Positions 8,205 through 14,949 of a stretch of DNA of 58,042 nucleotides are shown piece by piece. The stretch covers positions 1 to 58,042 of the forward strand of contig CALWID010000014.1 in assembly GCA_944380635.1 (NCBI GenBank). The letters are read 5' to 3'. Source of the DNA: an uncultured Eubacterium sp. GTDB lineage: Bacteria > Bacillota > Clostridia > Oscillospirales > Acutalibacteraceae. The notes beneath the pieces are model-generated. The model was not told where the DNA came from and did not search any database. It saw only the letters and a program-made list of their open reading frames with translations. Each line of letters starts with the position of its first letter. Within the stretch, counting starts at the first letter, position 1. The position numbers and the translations under genes are program-made.

Positions 8205-10650
8205 GTACGGCAGTTTCTGCAAATTTCTTTCGGCGTTTATTGCCGCCGTGCTTGCCGGCTTATGCTGCGTTAATGCGGTAACGGTAATCCGCCACGCGGC
8301 TTATTTCGGTTTGGACGGTATTATAAACAACAAAAAAGTTGGGTATATGAATACCTATGAATTTAAAAGCGCTCTTGAGCAGGATATAGAAATTATTATA
8401 GATGATGTGAGCCACAACGCAAATCAGGCGGCGTATGATTCGGCAAAAGCGGCAACGGTGGCAAGTGCCGCTGAATTTGTGAATTACGCAAAAACATTTA
8501 TTGAGGATTATAAAAATCAACTTGCTGAATATCAACTTTGGGAAAACGGATATTCAAACGAAGAGTATCTTTATGCTCCGTATCTTGATATACCGTATAC
8601 CGACGAACGGTACGGCGTGTATTCGCTTAATTACAACGATTACGAAGACAGCCTCCAGTTTGAAATGTATATTGCGGATGATGTTATAGATGAAAACAAT
8701 AATTTAGATTTCACCGTTAATAATGTTGAAGACTTAACTCAAAATGAACTAACGGAAACTCTTAATACGCAGTTTGGCAACCAGGCGTATCATATTTACT
8801 GCCACGATACTGCCGAAGCCGGCGAATCCGCGGCGCTCGGGCTTAAAAATATCAGGTATTACGCCGAATTTTCAGACGGCTCAGTTGCGGCAAATGTGCA
8901 AAACACGGGTGAAATCAATTCTTTAATTCAAAACGAAGGATATGAATATTTTACCTATGAAAATTCAGATTCCTCGTCAAGCGATAACCTTAGCGATATA
9001 TATGTTTACGACGGCGATTATTACGGCGATACCGCTGAGAATGTTCGCCTTTATCTTGCCGTTAACCCCGCTTTTTCAGAAAACGATTATTACGGAACGG
9101 TAAATCAAAATCTTACCGAAGTTCCGTCTGCAAACGCGAATACTGCGCTTTATATTGCGCTGTTTTCACTAATCGGTTTAGCCGCTTTCGCCGTTATTTC
9201 AGTCCGCCTTGCGGGCCATAGAAGCGACGGCACTGTTGCCGCCGCGCCAGTGGATAAAATCCCGCTTGATATAAGTTTTATACTTGTCGCTGCTTTTATC
9301 GCGGTTCTTATGATGCTTGTGTTTCTGTTTCTTGAGGGCGAAAACAGCGCCATATTCGGGTATGATGATTCGAATTTAAATTTAGTTGGTTATTTGGATT
9401 TTTATAAATCCCGGTGGTATAAAAATATACTGTTTGCAATAGGCGCCGCGGCATATCTTGCTGTTTTGGGATTTGCCGTTTCGCTTGCAAGAAATTCAAA
9501 AACCGGTGTAAATGTTTTTAAGCACACCGCTATATATAAAATTTTCCGAGCGGTTTTCAGTTTCTTTAAGCGGATTTTTAAACAATTAAAAAATTTCTTT
9601 AAAACTATTGCTTTTATGCCGCAAAGGCTTGATAAAAAGGCGGTTTTGGCGGTTGGGCTGTTTTCGGCTTTTAATATCATAGGAATGTGCTTTGCCGTTC
9701 TTTTCGGCGCGGTTTTCGGCGCTAATTTCGCCGCGTTTCTGATTGGCGCATTTTGCTTTATAGTTGTAATTGCGGTGGATTGCGTTTGCGTGTTCAAGGC
9801 GTTTAAGTTTATGCGCGCTTTGGATATACTGATAGATTGCAGCGCAAAAAACGAGCCTGTTGATATTGACACGGAAAAACTGCCGCAGTGCCTGAAAACG
9901 CTTGCCGAATCCCTTGATAAAAAGAACACCGAACTTCAGGACGCCGTTATCCGCGCAATAAAAGACGAACGCACAAAAACAGAACTTATTACGAATGTTT
10001 CACACGATTTGAAAACCCCGCTCACTTCCGTAATCAATTATATAGACCTGCTGAAAAAGTGCAATATAAAAGACGATACGGCAGTTGGATATATGGAAGT
10101 TATAGATGAAAAGGCAAACCGCCTGAAAAGGCTTATTGAGGACCTTATTGAGGCGTCCAAAGTTTCAACGGGGAATATTGTGCTCAATAAAACAAAGATA
10201 AATCTTAACGAACTTGCAACGCAGGCGATTGTTGAGTATACTGATGATTTTGAGAAAAAAGGCCTTGATTTGATATTTGATGAAACTGACCGGAAGCATA
10301 TCGTATTTGCTGACGGCACAAAGATTTACCGCGTGTTTGAAAATCTGCTTTCAAATGCAAAGAAATATTCCGTGCCTGGCTCAAGGGTTTATGCCCGCCT
10401 TTATTCAGATGACGGTTATGGCTGTTTTGAAATAAAAAATATTTCAAAAGAGCCGCTTAATATCACTGCTGATGAACTTATGGAGCGGTTTGTCCGCGGC
10501 GATAAATCAAGAAGTGAGGAGGGCAACGGTCTGGGGCTTTCCATAGCGAAGGAACTTTGCAGCCTTAACGGCGGTAAACTTTTGATTTCCATAGACGGCG
10601 ACCTCTTTAAAGCAACGGTTATGCTGCCTAAAAACGGCAATGCAGAATAA
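8179..10650 (+). CDS. Membrane sensor histidine kinase with large extracytoplasmic domain
   Basis: 823 residues, longer than a usual VanS. One membrane helix (about 15-37) is followed by an extracytoplasmic domain of roughly 275 residues rich in Tyr, Asn and Asp. Next come three helices (about 320-345, 361-385, 410-430) and a further helical pair around 490-550. The HisKA domain has NVSHDLKTPLTS with the phosphorylated His, then an ATPase domain with N box NLLSNAKKYS and G box GNGLGLSIAKEL. The start is a TTG at 8179 inside the regulator gene, preceded by AAGGTGGTG; no ATG is better placed. It should phosphorylate the preceding response regulator. The external domain is not recognised; with VanY next door a cell-wall signal is plausible but unproven. 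Confidence 0.9.
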   Translation: MDTKWIKFKYGSFCKFLSAFIAAVLAGLCCVNAVTVIRHAAYFGLDGIINNKKVGYMNTYEFKSALEQDIEIIIDDVSHNANQAAYDSAKAATVASAAEFVNYAKTFIEDYKNQLAEYQLWENGYSNEEYLYAPYLDIPYTDERYGVYSLNYNDYEDSLQFEMYIADDVIDENNNLDFTVNNVEDLTQNELTETLNTQFGNQAYHIYCHDTAEAGESAALGLKNIRYYAEFSDGSVAANVQNTGEINSLIQNEGYEYFTYENSDSSSSDNLSDIYVYDGDYYGDTAENVRLYLAVNPAFSENDYYGTVNQNLTEVPSANANTALYIALFSLIGLAAFAVISVRLAGHRSDGTVAAAPVDKIPLDISFILVAAFIAVLMMLVFLFLEGENSAIFGYDDSNLNLVGYLDFYKSRWYKNILFAIGAAAYLAVLGFAVSLARNSKTGVNVFKHTAIYKIFRAVFSFFKRIFKQLKNFFKTIAFMPQRLDKKAVLAVGLFSAFNIIGMCFAVLFGAVFGANFAAFLIGAFCFIVVIAVDCVCVFKAFKFMRALDILIDCSAKNEPVDIDTEKLPQCLKTLAESLDKKNTELQDAVIRAIKDERTKTELITNVSHDLKTPLTSVINYIDLLKKCNIKDDTAVGYMEVIDEKANRLKRLIEDLIEASKVSTGNIVLNKTKINLNELATQAIVEYTDDFEKKGLDLIFDETDRKHIVFADGTKIYRVFENLLSNAKKYSVPGSRVYARLYSDDGYGCFEIKNISKEPLNITADELMERFVRGDKSRSEEGNGLGLSIAKELCSLNGGKLLISIDGDLFKATVMLPKNGNAE

Positions 10651-10661
10651 AGGGCTGAATT

Positions 10662-11339
10662 ATGAAGAGCAAAATAAGAATTCTTATTGCGGCGCTTTGC
10701 GTATGCGCGGCGGCTTTTGCCGGGGTGTGGGCGTTTGCCTTAAACGGATTGGGATTTGACAGTTACGGCCGTATCGTTTTTACCGAAAAAGAAGATAATC
10801 CCGAACTGACGATTGTAAACGCGGATAATCCCGTGCCGGATGACTGGAACGCCGAACTCACAACGCTGTCAAACGGCGAGCAGGTTGCAAGTATGATATA
10901 TCCATCGCTTCAGGATATGTTTGACGATATGCGCGCGCAGGGAATATATCCTTTTGTGCGCGCCGGTTATCGCTCAAGAGAAGAGCAGGAAAAAGTGCTT
11001 GAAGATAAAATTTCCGCTTATCAGAGCGAGGGATATTCTGAATCGCGCGCCCGCGAACTTGCGCTTGAAACGGTGGCGCAGCCGGGAACAAGCGAGCACG
11101 AACTCGGTTTGGCGGTTGATATAAATGCTGATGATGAACTCAGCACAAACGAAGAGGTTTATTCCTGGCTTGCTCAGAATTCGTATAAATACGGATTTAT
11201 TCTGCGCTATCCGCAGGATAAAGAGGATATTACAGGCATAGATTATGAGCCGTGGCATTACAGATATGTGGGAAAAGACGCCGCCGCGAAAATTTATAAC
11301 GCCGGCGAGTGCCTGGAGGAATATTTGGGCAAAAACTGA
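10662..11339 (+). CDS. VanY-like D-alanyl-D-alanine carboxypeptidase (peptidase M15B)
   Basis: 225 residues with an N-terminal signal anchor (about 6-27) and an extracytoplasmic metallopeptidase domain. The zinc site is visible: SEHELGLAVDI supplies His146 and Asp153, and EPWHYRYVG supplies the later His; the substrate-binding YRSREEQ segment is also present. The enzyme trims the terminal D-Ala from peptidoglycan stem peptides, affecting cross-linking and vancomycin-type antibiotic targets. It starts 11 bases after the kinase gene and completes a regulator-kinase-VanY operon. There is no VanX, VanH or ligase gene here, so this looks like a housekeeping or stress-responsive carboxypeptidase module and not a transferable glycopeptide-resistance cluster. 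Confidence 0.9.
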   Translation: MKSKIRILIAALCVCAAAFAGVWAFALNGLGFDSYGRIVFTEKEDNPELTIVNADNPVPDDWNAELTTLSNGEQVASMIYPSLQDMFDDMRAQGIYPFVRAGYRSREEQEKVLEDKISAYQSEGYSESRARELALETVAQPGTSEHELGLAVDINADDELSTNEEVYSWLAQNSYKYGFILRYPQDKEDITGIDYEPWHYRYVGKDAAAKIYNAGECLEEYLGKN

Positions 11340-11500
11340 CAGACAGGCGTATTTTACATTACAAATATTACTGCCGCCGGCAGTGCGCAGTTACCGATAA
11401 AATTCCAAAACTGTTATTTATATCAAAACTTAAAAATTTTCATAGATTACTAATATCAAAAGCGTATGCTTTTTGCGTTAAAATATAGTTTGTTTTTTTA

Positions 11501-11530
11501 TTGACAATCATATTGCCTTTATGATACTAT
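11501..11530 (+). promoter_or_regulatory. Sigma-A promoter of the DUF2752 gene
   Basis: TTGACA at 11501-11506, an 18-bp spacer, and TACTAT at 11525-11530. The 11340-11500 stretch before it holds a short palindrome (ACTGCCG/CGGCAGT) and an AAAAGC/GCTTTTT hairpin, but no gene. Confidence 0.65.
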
Positions 11531-11548
11531 AAAATCAGATAAATTTTT

Positions 11549-11926
11549 ATGAAACAAGCGAGCGAAATGACTTACAACAGTAATTACGAAATACAGTCGC
11601 GGTTCAAAAACCTGCTTAAATACCTGATGTGGTTTTTGGTATTTGCGGCGGTTGTGCTTTTATTTTACAAATGCCCTTTTAAACTGATAACGGGAATTGA
11701 CTGCCCCGGTTGCGGGCTTACCCGGGCATTTGGCTGTATCCTGCTTTGTGATTTTAAGGCGGCGGTGCAGTATCACCCGCTTTCGCCGCTCATTTTTACG
11801 GAACTTTTTTACCTGGTTTATTCCCAGTTTGTGCTGGGTATAAAAATAAATAACAGGGCTGTTACCGCCGGCATTTCAGCAAACGCTTTGCTTATGCTTG
11901 CTGTATGGCTTTGCAAAATACTTTAA
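11549..11926 (+). CDS. DUF2752 family small membrane protein
   Basis: 125 residues with three predicted membrane segments (about 27-45, 80-98, 105-123). It carries the family hallmark TGIDCPGCGLTRAFGCIL, in which a CPGCG motif precedes a conserved Thr-Arg pair. Function unknown; the Cys pair could bind metal or form a disulfide. The promoter is so close that the first ATG would have only about a dozen bases of leader and lacks a clear ribosome site. The in-frame ATG at 11567, preceded by a purine-rich GCGAGCGAA, is an alternative start. It is followed 21 bases later by another small membrane protein, and the two probably form an operon. Confidence 0.8.
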   Translation: MKQASEMTYNSNYEIQSRFKNLLKYLMWFLVFAAVVLLFYKCPFKLITGIDCPGCGLTRAFGCILLCDFKAAVQYHPLSPLIFTELFYLVYSQFVLGIKINNRAVTAGISANALLMLAVWLCKIL

Positions 11927-11947
11927 TTATTTTAAGGGGGAGAATTT

Positions 11948-12406
11948 ATGGCTGATACAGTATATTTTAATGTTGCTCCGAATTTTGATTTGCATATGTT
12001 TGCAGGCCAACTTGCGGAAAAATACAGAATGGAAGGCTTTAATGTTTCAGTTGCAGATTTCAGCAACGCAGTAGTTATTACTTTTGATAAAAATACCGGC
12101 GGAATAAATATGCTTTTGGGTCTCGGTCAGGGAATAAAGGCAACCTGTATGGTTGCGGAGGGCGTTCTTTCCATTAACTTCTCAGACGCGGACTGGACCG
12201 GCAAAATAATCGGCCTTTGCGTAGGCTGGTTCATATGTTTTATTCCTTTTATCACGGCTATAATCGGCTGCGTAAAGCAGTCCCAACTGCCTAAGAATAT
12301 CGGCAATGACGCTATGATGATAGCCTCTCAAATGAATCAGCAGTTTAACGGCCCAGGCCCGCAAGGCCCCGGTCCTCAAGGCCCTAATCCCGGCGGCACA
12401 TATTAA
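11948..12406 (+). CDS. Small membrane protein with Pro/Gly-rich tail, unknown function
   Basis: 152 residues. The first ~85 form a soluble alpha/beta region, followed by one or two hydrophobic segments (about 83-108, IIGLCVGWFICFIPFITAII). The C-terminal tail is built of GPGPQGP repeats (about 134-152), probably disordered. The ribosome site AAGGGGGAG is strong. It follows the DUF2752 gene and is closed by a good terminator. The layout of a soluble head, membrane hairpin and Gly/Pro tail resembles small TM2- or DUF4234-like envelope proteins, but I do not recognise the family and assign no function. Confidence 0.75.
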   Translation: MADTVYFNVAPNFDLHMFAGQLAEKYRMEGFNVSVADFSNAVVITFDKNTGGINMLLGLGQGIKATCMVAEGVLSINFSDADWTGKIIGLCVGWFICFIPFITAIIGCVKQSQLPKNIGNDAMMIASQMNQQFNGPGPQGPGPQGPNPGGTY

Positions 12407-12432
12407 TTAATAATTATAAACAGATTTGCATT

Positions 12433-12461
12433 AAAAGCGCCTTATAAAGGGCGCTTTTTTT
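12433..12461 (+). terminator. Terminator of the DUF2752 operon
   Basis: AAAAGCGCC pairs with GGGCGCTTTT around a short loop, followed by seven T's. Confidence 0.85.
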
Positions 12462-12534
12462 GCGTGTATGCAGCAATACCTTAAATTCAGCGCGAGAGAA
12501 GTAAAACAGAAAAGTTTTGTTAAGTTGCTAAACA

Positions 12535-12567
12535 ATACTTGACAAGTATATGCTGCCGCGCTATAAT
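12535..12567 (+). promoter_or_regulatory. Promoter with overlapping palindrome, MarR-suf operon
   Basis: Consensus promoter: TTGACA at 12539-12544 and TATAAT at 12562-12567, spacer 17. The -35 is embedded in a palindrome ATACTTGACAAGTAT (12535-12549), a natural operator for the MarR-type protein encoded just downstream. Repressor binding would block the polymerase. Confidence 0.7.
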
Positions 12568-12594
12568 ATGGAAAACAAAGGAGGAGGGGCGCAT

Positions 12595-13110
12595 ATGCAG
12601 TGCGAAATATCCAGAAATTTTTTTGATATGGTAAGCGAGATATATGCCGAGCAGAAGCAGCCGCTTGACTGCGGCGGCAAATTTATGCTTTACCGCTCAG
12701 AGATAAATATGCTGGAACTTATCGGCAACTTTCCTCAGTTAAATGTCAGCGAACTTTCCGCGAAATCCTCTGTTACAAAAAGCGCTGTAACACAGATAAG
12801 CGTTAAACTTTGCGAAAAAGGGCTTATAGAAACATATAAAAGTCCCCATAATAAAAAAGAAAAATACTTTCGCCTTACGCCGGCGGGCGAGGAGGCAAAA
12901 AGGCTGTATGAGGATATGAACAAACAGGCGGCGGCTAAAATGCGCGCCTACCTATGCGGTTTAAGCGCTGATAAAAAGCAAACCATTATGGATTTTATAA
13001 AAAAGGCAAAGGAATATATGCCCGCTTGCAGTTTTAACTGCGCTTGCGGCGGTGAAGATAATGCGCCGTGCCTTTCGGCGGCAGAAAGAGGGAGTTGTAA
13101 AAATGCTTGA
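12595..13110 (+). CDS. MarR-family regulator with C-terminal cysteine cluster, SufR-like role proposed
   Basis: 171 residues from the ATG at 12595, chosen because GGAGGAGGGG lies directly upstream; earlier in-frame ATGs lie inside the promoter. The core is a MarR winged helix: LNVSELSAKSSVTKSAVTQISVKLCEKGLIE, the recognition-helix region, followed by the wing with NKKEKYFRLTPAGEE. Unusually, the last ~30 residues carry five cysteines (ACSFNCACGGEDNAPC, then GSC), as expected for a bound Fe-S cluster or metal. The gene overlaps the following SufC-like ATPase gene by 8 bases. Together this suggests a repressor of iron-sulfur assembly that reads cluster status, analogous to but unrelated to cyanobacterial SufR. 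The cluster ligation is inference. Confidence 0.85.
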   Translation: MQCEISRNFFDMVSEIYAEQKQPLDCGGKFMLYRSEINMLELIGNFPQLNVSELSAKSSVTKSAVTQISVKLCEKGLIETYKSPHNKKEKYFRLTPAGEEAKRLYEDMNKQAAAKMRAYLCGLSADKKQTIMDFIKKAKEYMPACSFNCACGGEDNAPCLSAAERGSCKNA

Positions 13111-13846
13111 ACTTAAGAACATTTCTTTTTCCGTTGAGGATGAAGCAAATAAAAAGCAAAAGGAAATCCTTAACAATATAAATCTTACTGTTGATAAGGA
13201 TAGTTTTGTTGTAATTACAGGCCCGAACGGCGGCGGCAAATCAACGCTTGCCAAAATCATTATGGGCATAGAAAAGCCCACTTCGGGTCAGATAATTTAT
13301 AAAGGGCAGGATATAACATGGCTTGAAATAAATGAGCGCGCAAAACTCGGCATAGGTTTTGCGTTTCAGCAGCCGGTACGCTTTAAGGGGCTTACCGTGC
13401 GCGACCTTTTAAGCCTGGCGGTAAACAAAGCGGTTGATACGCACGAACTTTGCGGCTATCTTTCAGAAGTGGGGCTTTGTGCGGCGGATTATATAAACAG
13501 GGAAATCAATTCAAGCCTTTCCGGCGGCGAACTTAAAAGAATTGAGATTGCAATGCTTATGGCGCGCGGCGTTGATTTTTCGCTGTTTGATGAGCCTGAA
13601 GCAGGTATAGATTTGTGGAGTTTTAATAATCTTATTAATGTTTTTGAAAAATTAAGGGATACAAAGCACGGCGCTGTTGTAATAATTTCTCATCAGGAAA
13701 GGATTCTTGAGATTGCGGATAAAATAGTAGTTGTTTCCGGCGGAGAAATTACCGCCGAGGGCGCTAAAAATGAGATACTGCCGGAACTTCTATCCGATTC
13801 CCATTCGTGCAAATTCTATAAAGCAAGGAGGAGCGGCAATGACTGA
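13103..13846 (+). CDS. sufC: SufC-like Fe-S assembly ATPase
   Basis: 247-residue soluble ABC ATPase. Walker A is TGPNGGGKSTLAKII, the signature SLSGGELKRIEIAM, and Walker B FSLFDEPEAGIDLWSF, the last in the form typical of SufC, with an Asp after EPEAGI. The start at 13103 has GAGGGAG upstream and lies within the MarR gene; earlier in-frame codons lack a ribosome site. SufC powers the SufB-type scaffold, whose gene overlaps its 3' end by 8 bases. No SufD, SufS or SufU is present, so this is the minimal two-gene type of SUF system (SmsCB-like), with cysteine desulfurase supplied from elsewhere. The insertion EDEANKKQKEILNN near residue 10 is longer than in most SufC proteins. Confidence 0.92.
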   Translation: MLELKNISFSVEDEANKKQKEILNNINLTVDKDSFVVITGPNGGGKSTLAKIIMGIEKPTSGQIIYKGQDITWLEINERAKLGIGFAFQQPVRFKGLTVRDLLSLAVNKAVDTHELCGYLSEVGLCAADYINREINSSLSGGELKRIEIAMLMARGVDFSLFDEPEAGIDLWSFNNLINVFEKLRDTKHGAVVIISHQERILEIADKIVVVSGGEITAEGAKNEILPELLSDSHSCKFYKARRSGND

Positions 13847-14771
13847 TATTAAAAATAACCCCATTTTGGGCGGAATATTAAAGACTATAGCAGGTATAGC
13901 GGATACTCCGAAAGGTGCTTATAACATAAGAGTTGACGGGCAGGGTATCGGCCGCCAAAGCACAAATAATATTGAGATAGTGCCAAAGCCGGAGGGCAAG
14001 GGCATAGAGATATATGTTAAACCCGGCACAAAGGGCGAATATGTTCATATTCCCGTTGTGGTGGATAAAAGCGGGTTTAAAGACCTGGTTTATAATGATT
14101 TTTATATAGGCGATAACGCTGATGTTGATATTATAGCGGGCTGCGGAATTCATAATGACGGCGAGCACCTCTCTCAGCATGACGGTATCCATACTTTCCA
14201 TGTTGGCAAAAACGCCAAGGTGCGCTATGTTGAAAAACATTACGGCGAGGGGAACGGCAGCGGCGAGCGCGTGCTGAACCCGGTTACGGTTGTTCACCTT
14301 GAAAAGGGCGCTTATCTTGAAATGGAAACCGTGCAGATAGAGGGCGTTGATTCCACAAAGCGCGTTACGAACGCAGACCTTAAAGAGGACGCGCGCCTTG
14401 TTATTAAGGAAAAGATAATGACAAGCGGAAATCAGACCGCACAAACGGATTTTACCGTTGAATTAAACGGAAATAATTCCAGCGCGAATATAAGTTCACG
14501 CTCCGTTGCAAAGGGCAGTTCAAAGCAGGAATTTTATTCCGCTCTTCACGGAAACGCGCTGTGCGCAGGCCATTCCGAGTGCGATTCCATAATTATGGAA
14601 AACGGTTTTGTAAAATCCGTGCCGGAAATTATTGCAAATGATGTAAACGCGTCGCTTATTCATGAGGCGGCTATCGGTAAAATTGCGGGCGAGCAGATTA
14701 CAAAACTTATGACTCTCGGGCTTTCCCACGAAGAAGCCGAATCCCAAATAGTAAAAGGCTTTCTCAAGTAA
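13839..14771 (+). CDS. sufB: SufB/SufD-family scaffold, short (minimal SUF type)
   Basis: 310 residues, shorter than SufB of the full SufBCD system (~480) because the N-terminal helical region is reduced. The beta-helix core is clear: repeated strands from 80 to 260, then HGNALCAGHSECDSIIMENG, which carries the conserved Cys and His/Glu/Cys-Asp cluster-assembly residues, and the C-terminal helical SufC-binding part HEAAIGKIAGEQITKLMTLGLSHEEAESQIVKGFL. The start at 13839 has AAGGAGGAGC upstream; the longer in-frame extension overlaps sufC without a ribosome site. It would build or transfer Fe-S clusters with SufC in the cytoplasm. A terminator follows, closing a MarR-sufC-sufB operon. Confidence 0.9.
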   Translation: MTDIKNNPILGGILKTIAGIADTPKGAYNIRVDGQGIGRQSTNNIEIVPKPEGKGIEIYVKPGTKGEYVHIPVVVDKSGFKDLVYNDFYIGDNADVDIIAGCGIHNDGEHLSQHDGIHTFHVGKNAKVRYVEKHYGEGNGSGERVLNPVTVVHLEKGAYLEMETVQIEGVDSTKRVTNADLKEDARLVIKEKIMTSGNQTAQTDFTVELNGNNSSANISSRSVAKGSSKQEFYSALHGNALCAGHSECDSIIMENGFVKSVPEIIANDVNASLIHEAAIGKIAGEQITKLMTLGLSHEEAESQIVKGFLK

Positions 14772-14787
14772 ATAAAAACAATAGATT

Positions 14788-14817
14788 AGCGGAAGGGAGA
14801 ATGCCCTTCCGCTTTTT
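14788..14817 (+). terminator. Terminator of the suf operon
   Basis: AGCGGAAGGG pairs with CCCTTCCGCT around a 6-nt loop and is followed by TTTTT. Confidence 0.88.
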
Positions 14818-14949
14818 CATTTTAAAAATCCCGCATTATTTCATAAATCATATATTAAAATCCTTAAATGAGTTTATTTGATTGAATCACAATGCTTTAA
14901 ATTATAAACTGAAATTAAGGTATTAATTTATGTGAAAGGGAAATTATTT

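Noticed and set aside
10662-11339. Transferable vancomycin-resistance cluster
   Set aside because: Only VanY plus a two-component system is present. There is no VanH, D-Ala-D-Lac/Ser ligase or VanX, which are required for target modification.
11501-12461. A lantibiotic or bacteriocin precursor (the protein with a GPGPQGP tail)
   Set aside because: No leader peptide, modification or export genes nearby; the tail looks like a disordered membrane-protein terminus.
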